This document shows, in pieces, positions 12,301 through 22,999 of a stretch of DNA of 64,000 nt. This stretch comes from Nemopilema nomurai. Taxonomy: Eukaryota > Cnidaria > Scyphozoa > Rhizostomeae > Rhizostomatidae. The position numbers and the translations under genes were made by a program. The notes below the pieces were generated by a model that did no database searches, was not told the origin of the DNA, and saw nothing but the letters and a program-made list of their open reading frames with translations. The stretch is taken from assembly GCA_003864495.1 (NCBI GenBank), contig ML133452.1:905672-969671 (forward strand). Direction: 5' to 3'. Numbering within the stretch: the first letter of the stretch is position 1; each line of letters begins with the position of its first letter.

Positions 12301-13615
12301 AGTTTTTTTTGATATAGTATTTTCTGTTAACGGTCGTGCACGTTCATGCCTCCAATTGGTTTGCTGCAGTTGCAACCAATGTGACAATGGCATTTCGTCT
12401 CAGCTAGCAGGCTTACTTTCTCTAGAATTGTTGTATTCTTGGATCACTTTTGCAGAACAAAAGCACACAGTGTAGATGCAGTGTATTTACTTAGAACTTT
12501 AGTGATCACAGCTACGATTCCTCTGATATCAAAATGCCTTCTCCTATAATACTGGTCCATTGGCTGTTCAAGAACTGCAGCGTGCGGTGTCATCAACGTT
12601 AACACTCGGGTCATATAGACATTTCAACATTGCAACTGGTTGCAGACGAAACAAAGTTTGCAACGTAGAGTAAAATTGTCGTATGTTTGACTGGGTCGAA
12701 AGTCAGTTTTCATTTGAAGCTTCGTTGCTTCACGTGTCTAGCCGCATAAAGCAATATCGAATATTGCGTAATTAAGAAGAAGGTCAAACACTAATGAAAG
12801 AATGCTTTGCAGAGTTCTTGAAATAGTCTAAATCGTAGCATTTAAGCCAGTCGTTGAGCGCTTACATGACATTTTTATGCTTATTGATACTTGAAAGTTT
12901 AAAATGCCGTGACCTGGTGTATGGCTATTATAAAATGTTCATTCGTATTGAGATCCTTTGCCGTACATAAATCTAAAGGAACATGTCTTGATTGCCTTTA
13001 GTTCGACCTTTTAGAATGCCACTATACAAACAGACATGTTTAGCACGGGTACAAGCGATACAGAGTATCGTAACAGTCTTTTTGCAAAGAAAGAAACTAT
13101 TGTATCGCGGGAGAATGAAGTTGCCCCACAAGCTAACACATTGCGTCGACTCTTTACATTTCACTGTAAAGTGTCGTCGCTGTTTCCACAATTTTACTTC
13201 GATTTTTGTTCCTGGAATGCCGTCTCTACTGGCGTACGAATTCAAACCAGCATTGCTACTGAACTGTAAAGTCGTGAAAAACCATAAAAAACTCACCATC
13301 GTCTTCTTTTTCGTCCAGACTTGGAGAAATCGCAGGGGATGTTCTTGTAACGGGGAAGATGTCGCCTCTGGGTAGCGGGGTAACCCTCTGTTTCGATTCG
13401 TGCATCTGTTGCCTCCTCAATGCCACTTGTGCTGCTAACACTCGCTGCCTCTCGACAATTAGCAAACATTTAGCACACATGCAATCCCTCCAACGGCAAA
13501 ACCCTTTGTGTCCCTTCAGGTTGGACTCGAAGCCATGGTTCCTGCATCGAGCGCACTTTGGCGAGCGCTTTTTTTCGCTGTTGCTCAGCACTGTGTCCTT
13601 GCTTTGTGCACTCAT
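5718..13615 (-). CDS. DMRT: DMRT transcription factor (DM + DMA domains), four exons
   Basis: A complete coding gene of 390 codons. Exons on the minus strand are 13615-13297, 7404-7288, 6887-6762 and 6328-5718. All junctions are GT-AG and every intron is phase 1, so a split Gly codon spans each junction. The product has a DM zinc-binding DNA-binding domain at about residues 17-75 and a DMA domain at about 262-300, the layout of the DMRTA/DMRT4-5 type. Members are nuclear transcription factors in sexual and neural development; a role here is inferred from the family only. The ATG is chosen because an in-frame TGA lies three codons upstream. Intron 1 is long (5.9 kb) and carries an 11-bp minisatellite; introns 2 and 3 are about 0.4 kb. 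Confidence 0.9.
6418..6491 (-). mobile_element. tRNA-derived SINE-like insertion (tRNA-like body)
   Basis: A tRNA-like body of 74 bases on the minus strand. The seven-base-pair acceptor stem GACCCGA/TCGGGTC is perfect. Box A (TAGCTCAGTTGG) is intact and box B (AGTTCGAGTCC) is nearly so. The anticodon loop reads GTACAAA, giving an unusual ACA anticodon, and the D and T stems each have a mismatch. A short tail follows, and near-identical flanks ACAAGACCATCAT (about 6384-6396) and ACAAAACCATCAT (about 6495-6507) look like target-site duplications. A retroposed element fits better than a working tRNA gene. It lies in DMRT intron 3, in the gene's orientation. Confidence 0.7.
6762..6887 (-). CDS. 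DMRT: DMRT exon 3: linker
   Basis: An exon of 126 bases with a TTCCACAG acceptor and a GTATGC donor, phase 1 on both sides. It encodes an aromatic, Gly- and Pro-rich linker (with [15 protein letters not shown]). The frame is open only in the phase demanded by its neighbours, which supports the call. No domain is recognised. Confidence 0.8.
7288..7404 (-). CDS. DMRT: DMRT exon 2: linker
   Basis: An in-frame exon of 117 bases between a TTTCAG acceptor and a GTAACA donor, phase 1 on both sides. It encodes a Pro/Ser-rich linker ([18 protein letters not shown]) between the DM and DMA domains. There is no recognisable domain, as is usual for DMRT linkers. It is called from splice sites and phase fit with exons 1 and 3. 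Confidence 0.8.
8404..8452. repeat. ATT-rich microsatellite
   Basis: A run of ATT trinucleotides with interruptions inside DMRT intron 1. It makes a Leu-rich artefactual reading frame on the plus strand. Confidence 0.8.
9129..9465. repeat. 11-bp minisatellite with ATCAAAG cores, DMRT intron 1
   Basis: About 30 head-to-tail copies of an 11-bp unit (consensus TGGAATCAAAG), with a higher-order period near 119 bases: the variant GAATTAAAG recurs at 9281 and 9400. About twenty copies contain exact ATCAAAG, the reverse complement of the CTTTGAT core bound by TCF/LEF factors. The repeat is directly visible; a regulatory role is inference. Confidence 0.92.
10877..10977. repeat. Imperfect inverted repeat (hairpin-like), DMRT intron 1
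   Basis: The arms begin ATGTTGT and end ACAACAT. Inner matched blocks are GACGG/CCGTC and GAGACA/TGTCTC, around a loop of about 19 bases. The left arm carries about 12 extra bases, so pairing is interrupted. It could be a decayed element end or a weak hairpin RNA. Confidence 0.45.
13297..13615 (-). CDS. DMRT: DMRT exon 1: start codon and DM domain
   Basis: This exon encodes residues 1-106 and the first base of codon 107, ending at a GTGAGT donor. The DM domain shows both interlaced zinc sites: Cys21, Cys24, His36, Cys40, and His27, Cys45, Cys47, Cys50. They are followed by the basic recognition-helix region containing [17 protein letters not shown]. No expected ligand is missing. An acidic stretch (DEKEDD) precedes the donor. 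The opposite strand also has long open frames here, but they show no family match. Confidence 0.93.
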
Positions 13616-13849
13616 TCTTCTTCAGGCCTTCTCCTGCCTTGACTGGCACAGCGATAGCAACCTTCTTTCATACACCTCTCTCAACGAGCTGCTGGTCGGG
13701 ACTAATGTCGTTGTCCAACCCAAATTAATACCGGTCTTTTGCAAGAATGTTCTTGTATTCTTCTCCCACCAGCTGATTCTGTCAGTAAATCCAAAAATTA
13801 GCGAATTCACCAAAAGGTCTTCCCGTAGCAAAATGTACATGTATTCTAT

Positions 13850-13930
13850 ACATGCATACATACATATATATCAAACTTAAATATATATTCTTACATATAT
13901 AATAATATCTAGATATATGTTATATCATTA
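13850..13930. repeat. AT-rich low-complexity tract upstream of DMRT
   Basis: A (TA)-rich run about 250 bases upstream of the DMRT start codon on the minus strand. It could overlap the promoter or 5' UTR, but I see no defined initiator element. Confidence 0.6.
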
Positions 13931-15940
13931 ATTCATAACTAGTTGATGGAACCAAATTTCTTCTGATCTTAGGTAGTGAAGTCAATTTGATTAAATTTGC
14001 GCTTGCCTTCTAAGGTGATGCAGTCAGCGAAGAGATGTTCCCAGGTCCGCAAATGAGCTTGTATCTAGCTGAGATATCCTCTCGACAGATATTTAAGAAA
14101 TCATTGCCAATCGATTGAGCTGTTCAAGTGTTTTATCTCGCAAATGTGGCTCCTCTTACAATACAATGAGATCTCATGCTATTTAGGGCTGCTGTGTCAT
14201 AAAGAACAATAGCGCCTGCGCGCTTACAATACAAACCAGCGCTCAAATTTTAATGTGAATGATTTGAAATGCACCCGGAGGGGCCACCTGAATCTTAATT
14301 CTTATCTAATGAGCTTTGTTCATTTAGAGGCGATTCGCTAAGAAAAGATAGTGACCCCCTATCCGACTAAGCAGGTGCTAGAGCTTTTCTGTAGGCTCTG
14401 CCAGTCGCTTAAATGAGCATCAACATTGACTTTTTAAACGGTTATTGGGTTTAATTTAGGCACCTGAATACTTAATAAATGTGTACTCAGCAACAAATAA
14501 TCTCCCTTTTGAGGTTTGCTACCAAGATAACTTTATTGAGCTTAACTTAATTTCTTAATCTTCTATGTAAACTTGTATTATTTACCATATGAAAATTTGA
14601 CTTTTTCCGGATCTTGGATGCTCAAACTTCAATGGAAAGCGGCCTTAAATTCTTTTGCAATTAAATGATGTTTAGGTAAAATGAACATTCATTCCACCGT
14701 TTAAAATCTTTGTTTCTGGCTGTGATGACTTTTGAAGCATTTTCGCGAGTGTAATTTTGATGTCAATTAACTTTAGTACAAACAATGTTATCTAAAGAAC
14801 TTTCGAAGCATATGACAACAAGACATTGATAACGGAAGATTCTAAAGCTTGCAAGATCATTGTCTCGCGAGACATTATGATTCCGTTGAAACTATAAACT
14901 TTATAAACTGCCAGATAGGGAGACGACCGTCTGCAACGAGGCACATGCCAAGAACAAAACCTTTTCAAATCTTTGCAAGTGTTGCTCTACTGATTGAAAA
15001 TAGCCACAGTTAAGGACACAAACTAGCCGTGACGTCATTCGCGATTACCTAGCCCTAGGCCTTTCTTGCTAAAACGCAGCATCAGTGCGAAAAGCGATTG
15101 AAATGATAAATCGTTACTCTAGCAATTCATGCCCTAGATCACGAGACTATCATATAGTGATCAAGTCCATGTGAAAATTCTGACAAGTATTTCAGTCTAG
15201 CATGGAGGAATCAATCTAGTACCTAAATTGGCATGCACAAATCAAATTGTTTGCCGTAGCCGGCTGTTGCAAGATATGTCATGTTTATGGAACCAGTAGT
15301 CAACGTCATATCAGGGCAAACCAATAGCAAATGGTAGTAGAATGATGACGGTGTAACGATATGATGACACACTGATATGGTGGCTGTATGACAGGCAGTA
15401 TGTGATCACATGACGTCAATGCTGTCATTTCCTAATCCACAATGACACAAATTATCGGCTGATACAGTAAGCGGCTTCTTATTTTTTATGGAGCCATCAC
15501 CTAATTTCTCACTGTTCCTTCTGCTTACTTCCAGTTCCAAGGCCGCAGCCGTCACGTATTTTTAAGAACAAGTTTGCTCAGGCATGACAACAGGTAGACT
15601 ACAAACAAAGTAGCAATTAGGCCACAGTTTGCTAACTGGCTAGTTTTCACAAATCCTCAAGATGTCGTATTCTGAAGTTCTGTTCACAATGTTTTCATAT
15701 TTGAAAATTAATTTGCTTTTTAAGTTTTTTTATCATAGCATGATAATTCATGGCATCTCTTCAACGTTTAATGTTGCTTTTTTATAAACAGCCGTAGCTT
15801 CAGTCTGATTCACATTTCATGAAACTGCGACGTTATGGAACATGCCGAGGAATATTTCAAATTTTCTTAATTTGTTCAGCATCTAAATAGTTTTTGTTAG
15901 CTTTGTCCTTAATATTTATGCCTCTTCCTATATTTACTAG
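13931..15940. other. Intergenic region between divergent genes
   Basis: No exon can be supported here. It separates the minus-strand DMRT start from the first plus-strand exon seen of the next gene, so it may hold promoters for both. TGACGTCA palindromes lie near 15031 and 15413, with several TGACA/TGTCA motifs around 15300-15430. Confidence 0.5.
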
Positions 15941-18900
15941 CCTTTGGCTTTGGATGTTCCCTGGAGCCTGAAGGTAGATTGTTTCGATTGTTTGTGTTAT
16001 TCTGATTCAAATTCGAAAAAAGTTCTTGCAGTGGGTGATTTTGGGTCGAAAGAACGTGTTTGGTGTTATGTTATGTTAGTTCTTGTAATGGGGAACATAT
16101 CATTTCATGTTAAGTATGTTTCTAGAATGGAGTTTCACGAGAGGGCATTCAAGGCTGTATTATGAATACTTCCGCTAGGAATTTTTGGGTGTTACTAAAA
16201 AAACTAGGGACATTCATGTTAAGATTATGAACAAATGATTGGTACTGCAAAACTTCACAATAGCATTGCACCCGTAAATGCACATTGTAGTCCGACAATG
16301 TTGGAAGAACCTTGAAGACCTGGCTCAGTTTTTGTCGAGAGACAAATTGTTTCGTCATTGACAAGTTATTTACTTCATCGGCTTTTGGTCATTTCATGAC
16401 ACTTGCGTAATCTAAGAAGTATCGGACATGGAAGTATATTAATATGCAAAAAGGTTGGTTCCAGTGTTCCATGACGCGTTGATGTTAAGCTAGTAGTAAA
16501 TAAAGATGACAAAAGCGATAAATTGACAATAGAGAGAAGTCTTCTTAGAGCACGTTAACCGTGGAATAGCATTCTGATTTCAACACACTAGGCTAGGCTC
16601 AATAATATTCAGGCCAATCCTCATTCTGTTCAAAACGCATCAACGCGCATGCATGCCCAGCATAGCACATCCATAGCATTTTAAGATGTCCAGCAATACC
16701 CTGAATATCTGGTAGTGGAATATCACCACATTGATATTAAAAGGATGTAAAATTGAATCATCAAAAGACAAATTTGAAAGCGAGGAATCCAGAGATTTCT
16801 AGAAACGACACTGACAACGACGATTTTGTTGCATTTAACGTGCCTTTCATGCAAAGTGTGTATACAAAGTATTTAATGTTTTCCTCACTTCATTTGCTTT
16901 ATCTCGCACGAAATGGAATCAGTATCATGGCGATTGTTAATACCTAATTAAGAAATAATACAATATTAAAAGGTTTGTTAAACAGCTGCCGTCTTTTGGC
17001 TTCGCAGCTCTTACTCTGGATAATGAGGGTTCGATTCTGGTCAAAATCGAAAATCCGCATTAAAAGGTCGTTTACGCCTACTTTATCAATATATAGTTTT
17101 GTTGCTAATTTCAATACTTTACTTCGAGGCCTAGTAAACACAGGTGATACTGTCTAAATGGTGGCGCGCGCTTTATTGCAAAGTGGTTATTAACTTGACT
17201 CCCGAACAATAGGCATTGTGAGAAAGATTTTAAAAGAAGAAAATATTAAGAAGATTTTAGCTCTAAGCGGCTGTTTTCAAAAGTATAACATGATGATATT
17301 GAAGCTGCGCTTCTAGAGCTCCACGGTTTTCTCTGTTTATAACAAGATTCTTGTCCATTGTGACAAATAAAAGCCTTTTTGCGGTCTTTAGAGCTGTTGA
17401 AAACGGGCGCACAGAAACATAATCAGAAATGTCAATCTATCTATTGTTTACAGTATTTGGCTATTTAATAATCTAAAATTCGATTGCTACTTTTGATTAT
17501 CTTTTTACAATGCATTTGCAATCTTTTGATTCCTTACTTCAGCTACAAATGGATATGCTAAAAAATTTTCTTATAAGCTATGTAGCATGTTTCTTTTAGG
17601 AAAGCGCTGAAGTATTTACAAAATGGTTTGCGTTGATTTAAGACCAAAGGTCGCTTAAATGCCATAATCTTTCTAAAATGCTTAAATTGGCTCCTTCTTT
17701 TAAACAAACTCGTAGTACATCAATGCACAGCTAGCGCATCTTGATGAAAAACATGCGAGTTGACACGACCAAGAAACGTGTACCTATGAATTTTTAACTT
17801 TGCCAACATTCAGGTGTATTCTTCTTAACTAATTTTGGTGAAATTAATACACTTCTGATCTAAACTGCGTTTTTGTGAATTCATAAATGGCTATTTCCTT
17901 CCAACTTAACTGTTTTTTGCTAGCCATTGTAGGTAAAGACCAGACTGCTAGAAAAAGGATTACAAGACTTACTCACTCTTTATATCAAAGCTGGCAATGA
18001 AATAACAATAATATTACATGCTTCGAAAGGTACGCTCTATGAAAAGAGTCATGATAAAGAGATGTTTAACTACGAGGATAACTTCTTTTCCATCAAGATG
18101 ATAACAGCAAGATAGCTAACAAAAACACTAAGCATCGTAGAGTTATTCTGCTTGCCTCAAGCGTGACCATGATTTCATCTTATAGTATTATTTCTTATTA
18201 GAACTTGAATATCAAATCAAAATCAAATCAAATGGAAATGAACTCGTGGCCTATGCACTACTGATGCGTTGCTTTGGCCTCGTTGCACCCTGGGATTGTC
18301 TGATAAATTCTGATTCGTGGTTACAGATCATGTGATCAAAGCTAACCAATTAGGCTATTAGCCACCCCCTTCGTGAAATGTCGACGACGCATCGAGCGTT
18401 TTTTAACCTGTTAGTGATCTGACTCTGATTCGTTGATTTAACTAATGTCGACAATTTATTTATGCATCTTGGAGCATTGTCCGCTGAAGGTTCATTCAAA
18501 ATTGTATGAATTCATGAAAAGAATCCACATTGCAACACTCGACGATAAAAGTTTTATAATTACATAATCTATAGTAAGATAATTATTTGTCTAAAGAGTT
18601 GTGTTAAAATACGCACAGTTTCCTTCTGTTCTCGCTGTGTAATATATGCTGCTCTTTGGATGGGCTATAAACCTACACTGCATTATTTTCCTCCTGCAGT
18701 TAAAGCCAGCCAGACATGTTGCTGCCGAGGGCAACTTCAACTACATGCGGAAATACGAGAAAGGACGCAAGAAAATCTTAATGTGTAACTGCGGAATTAC
18801 TGTGTGCCCTTGTGGAGGAAGTAAGCGTTATCTCGTCTACATATACATTAGTCGGAAGCAAGTGCCGCTTTTCGGTACAAGATTAGAAATGGAATATTGA

Positions 18901-19205
18901 ACTGAACTCTATGCTACCGGTGTTTCATCCCTTGACGCAGAGCTGCCTTTGTTATGTTATGCATTCTCTTAAAGCCATTGTCGTTGAAACATGAATCTTT
19001 GAGCCTCTTTTTCTGTTCCACCTCGTTCCCATTTCAGCAATGATGCACGTTTTTTCCCTAAAACATTAAATTCAAAACGTATTGCTAGCCTAGTCATAAA
19101 CCTTTGCAATTGTTTGAATTTCCAGGGCAACATTTTTCACGAAAGGCGTCTTTCCTCAAGGCAAGGAGCAAAACTCCGGGGGGACCAACTAAATCAGAAA
19201 GGTAA
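15941..19205 (+). CDS. Unrecognised small basic protein with Cys-rich patch (3' part)
   Basis: Three candidate exons join in one open frame: 15941-15973, 18700-18820 and 19126-19205. Each has a pyrimidine-rich acceptor (ACTAG, CTGCAG, TTCCAG) and the first two have GTAGAT and GTAAGC donors. The joined 78-codon tail ends at TAA 19203-19205. It reads LDVPWSLK, then KPARHVAAEGNF, NYMRKYEKGRKK, a Cys-rich MCNCGITVCPCGG and a Lys/Arg-rich C-terminus. A start exon was not found, so the 5' end is missing. Four cysteines as CxC...CxC might bind metal. No family is recognised. A GTAATT donor overlaps the last codons, so more exons are possible. The two larger exons are better supported than the 33-base one. 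Confidence 0.45.
18700..18820 (+). CDS. Unrecognised gene, exon with CNCGITVCPCGG
   Basis: A strong acceptor (TTATTTTCCTCCTGCAG) and a GTAAGC donor flank 40 codons that are open only in the frame joining both neighbours. The content is basic and Cys-rich at its end. Reading upstream from 18646 without splicing would add a hydrophobic N-terminus, but the strong acceptor argues against that. Confidence 0.5.
19126..19205 (+). CDS. Unrecognised gene, probable terminal exon
   Basis: It follows a TTTGAATTTCCAG acceptor and continues the previous exon in phase 1 with about 25 basic codons (RKASFLKARSK, then GGPTKSER) to a TAA. It may instead splice on from the overlapping GTAATT at 19202. Confidence 0.45.
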
Positions 19206-22200
19206 TTGTTTTTTGAGTTTTATTGTGTGAACCCTCATTAATTATGAAAGCTATTTCCGTTCAGTCTAGTTTATCAACAAACAAACTCCTCTCAACAAAT
19301 CTGAAACGTATTGCCCAGTGCAAGAGAGGCATCAGTCAAACAAATTTAGCGCTTCAGTACCATTTGGGTACAGTGTTTAATCAATTTGGTTGTGAACCGG
19401 AGTGTTGATACCTAGACATAATGTCCGGCTTTTTAAGCCCTGCTTGCACAATGTGAAGTGGCCTGTATTCGACCCAGGTCAAGGCTGTTAGGGCTGCCTT
19501 GTTTTCCTTAAATATAAACACTAGCTAACATCTCACCGAATACTGTCATTGGGTCATGTACCTTTGCAAATGCGTTTTGGCACCTGCAAGAACTGCTCTG
19601 ATTGTTCGATAAAGTGTTATATGACACCAGGTATTTCAGCTTCCGCAACCAATTGAAATAGCCAATTTCATACCACGTGACTGACCTATGAATTGCTGAA
19701 GGATGGTACTTTTATGAAGATAGTGCACACCAAACAGATACCAGTCTCAAAGCTTTCCTCATTTCAAAGAATACATCGTTTGTGTGTGTATGAAAGTTGA
19801 TAGTTTGGAAATCAATATTTGTCGTAAACTTCAAAAGGAAGATCGTCATTTTAGAGAGACTTAGCATAAGGACTCTAAATTAACCCGTCGCAAAATGGAC
19901 TGAGGCATAGTCCAGTCCCAAAAAGGTCTTTCTTCTCTGACTCTAGATTTCAGCTGGTAATTGCCACTTGTAAATGTCTCACAAAGAAAACTATCATGGG
20001 TACCTGGGGTCTATCGAAGGTCTCAAATGACTGCTTTATGACATGTTGGACTGCTTAATGTTAAGTCAGACTTTCTTCTTTTAAAAGGTCAATTCGTTGA
20101 CTTGCGATAAAATGCTTTGTTGTAGCTGAGAGATTGCCATATAATCTGATTTCCACTTACAACAGATTTACGAAGAAGCAAAGTACGTTAATCGACAGTT
20201 AAGTGCGTAGACTTATGAAAACGCTATAATGGGTGCAAGTTTCGTTGGGAAATCAAATTCGAGACAATTTTATTTAAAATGATCATTTGGTGGAAAACCG
20301 TGACCTCAATGGTTATTTGCTGTTGGCTTGAAGCTTTAGACAGATGACAAGGCTTTTTCTTCTTTCTCTACTTTTCCAATATAACTTGATTTCGATTTTA
20401 ACTACCACTGCAATGGCTTATGTTTTAATTTCTGAATATCAAGAAGGCAAGTTGGTGTCATTGCTATGTTTAATAGGTTCTGCGTAGACGACGCTCTGGC
20501 AAATTATTGCGAAGTGGATCATAATGAACTTCAACAGACTTTTCGAACTATCATAGTCTATCAAGAAACAACCTAGAAGAGCTGTGGATGGGCTGCAAGG
20601 CCGGAGTCATCATTTAAATACACATTGATTGGTTCGTGTGACATCTGGTCTTTAACGCCTGTTTAATTGACTCGAATGCACTGTTGCAACTGTAGAAATG
20701 ACAATAGGTTAGCTCAGTTTGAAAAAAATCAAAAGCGTTGTCAAGTTATCAAGAACATTGCCACGTGTACTACAAGATCAGAATAGGCGAAAATGAAGCA
20801 CAGAATGGGCAGATCTCGAATTCAGAGTTGAAATCAAATAGGACTCGATTACATTACGGCGAAACACAAAAGGACAAATTATGCTAGCTGAAAATGCAAG
20901 TTTTCTCTAACTGGTATTTCCCATTACATAAGTGGCTGTTTATGAATTCGGATATACGAGCAGCTTAATATCTTTACCATGAGTCATAAGCTAAGTTTAA
21001 TTTGCTCTGTTGAACGAGAAATCGATTAACAATTTGAGCAAGAAAGACTAAGGGCAGGTGCTACTGAACTGCTTTTCAGCTCCATGTTTGTTTCATTTGA
21101 TTCTGCAGGAAACAAGAAGGCATTAGAAAACAATTTGAATTGGCCAAACCATTTAAAATGAACATATATTGACAGCGATAAAATGTCCCGCTTTGTAATT
21201 ACACGGTTAATGATTAATGAAGAAAGCCCAATTCTTTTGCTAACTTGAATCACCGACACTCACACACTAACAGCTAATCGCCAAGCCTGTATTCTCTAGC
21301 CCTAATTTGTTGATTAACCAAATAATTCACTGACTTTTTCTTGTTTTGTAAACTTCAAATGGCCATTTCTATCAAATTTCGACTCCTGGACTCCAAAATC
21401 AATCATACACTCGTCTTTTTAAAGTTCCTTAATGCTCCCTTTCACGCCTGCAAATTGAGCATTATTAAGCAAAGATTTGTGCTTAAAACCGATTGTTTTG
21501 AGCGATCTATTCTATGAACCTTTCAATGGAAAGCTCTCATGCGCTTGTCAAGTGGCTATGGTTTATATTTTCAATTCTGGTAATGATAATTTAACGACTG
21601 CACTTCGCTGCCGTGGCAATCTTTCTTTACAAAAGTGCAGATGAATATTTTCAAATCAAACATGATCTTCATTGCATTTGCTTTTCTGTCTTTTTTCTTT
21701 TGCGCGCTGCTAGTAATCACTACTGCAGCAACACGGTTTATAGGCAACTGATAATTTGCATGCCTTCAAAGCACATTGAAACGGCGAAATTCCCACTGTT
21801 GCATCTCTGATTGCTGTATGCCGCCTTTCCTAATATCATTTATGAATTCACCATGATTTATAAACAGGCGACGCAAAGGCGTGACCTACTCGGCATTTCA
21901 CTTTGAGGCCTTAAGAAGCAACAGCAATTAAAATGAAGACAGAGTCACGATGAAAACATCTTAAGCATTGATTTGAACTTTGCATGCTCCTCTGTCTAAC
22001 TTTAGGAGTGTGCATGCTACCTTGTCTTGTCATAGAAACACAGCATGAATAGAGGTCGAAGGATAATAAATCTTCTTAACGCTGTCCGCCATTTGCTTGT
22101 TGCATGATGACTTTTGCCTTCGGCTGATATCTCATCAACATTTCATTGCACATAGTATCATTGCATGACATGATATCTGGCATCCTATGGTAATAAGAAA

Positions 22201-22860
22201 TGAAGATTGCCTACCGACTCTTTTAGGAAGATACCATCATTTTTGGGCACAATTCGTACGATAAATGGCAAAACAGAGCTACCAAAACGATACCAGCTTT
22301 ATCATAAAACTTATTTGGCGGCTTTGAGAAGCATTTTTCTGTTGTAAATTTCCGGATTCTCCAGCTGAATTCACTAAAGAAGCTGCCACAAATAAATTTC
22401 ATAATAGATAACAAATTTGAAATGCGTGTAAGAGCATTAAAAGCTAAATGCGGATGAAATACAGTACGCATTATAAAGAAAGAGCAGTAGAACATCTGGT
22501 CCAAAAAATTACTGCTTTTCCCACTTTTACGAGTTTAAAATGCAATAAATTGCTCGCAACAAATTGCTTCTAGCCAGACATCTCTACACTTGTGAAAGAG
22601 AGGTATCTCTTCTGATCTTCTACGCACTCGTCAGCACTTGCTAGCAATCTAAACAACGTCAAATTTGAGACTCGCTGCACTTATCACGTGATTTGCGAGT
22701 GCTTCTTTACTGAAGAGAGAGTAGGGGCTGTTGGTTAGGAGCTGCCGCTGCTTCGAGCGATCATGTTTCCTTGCAAACGCTCTGCTTTGTTAATGCAGGT
22801 GCTTTGAATAGAGATTATATAGAGATTTGCTAACAAGATGACAGGCTATCACGAGATTTA
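19206..22860. other. Intergenic DNA with nothing recognisable
   Basis: AT-rich, with only short open frames. One acceptor-like CTGCAG at about 21108 precedes a short open frame but has no donor or homology to support an exon. No repeats of note were seen. Confidence 0.5.
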
Positions 22861-22872
22861 ACGCCGACATAC

Positions 22873-22999
22873 CGGGGAACAATGGCAATCGATTGAATAG
22901 GTTCGCCATGATGCCAGCAGGCATTTTACTGGCCCCGGCACGCCGATGCTGTCCATGTGGCCGAAAGTGAGCAGGGATCAGGCTGCGTTGTTGTTGCAT
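22873..22999 (-). CDS. Possible first exon of an unknown gene
   Basis: On the minus strand an ATG opens a 42-codon frame (starting MQQQRSLIPAHFRPHG) in locally higher GC and ends exactly at a good GTATGT donor (CCCCG before GTATGT). No downstream exon was found and no family is recognised, so this may be chance. Confidence 0.2.

Noticed and set aside
12992..13375. 127-codon plus-strand frame opposite DMRT exon 1
   Set aside because: It is antisense to the DM-domain exon and its intron and has no family resemblance or splice support.
13359..13880. 173-codon plus-strand frame
   Set aside because: It mirrors the Cys-rich DM exon on the other strand; the openness follows from the real gene.
16975..17045. 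GGTTCGATTC box B-like sequence as a tRNA
   Set aside because: No matching box A or cloverleaf pairing could be drawn.
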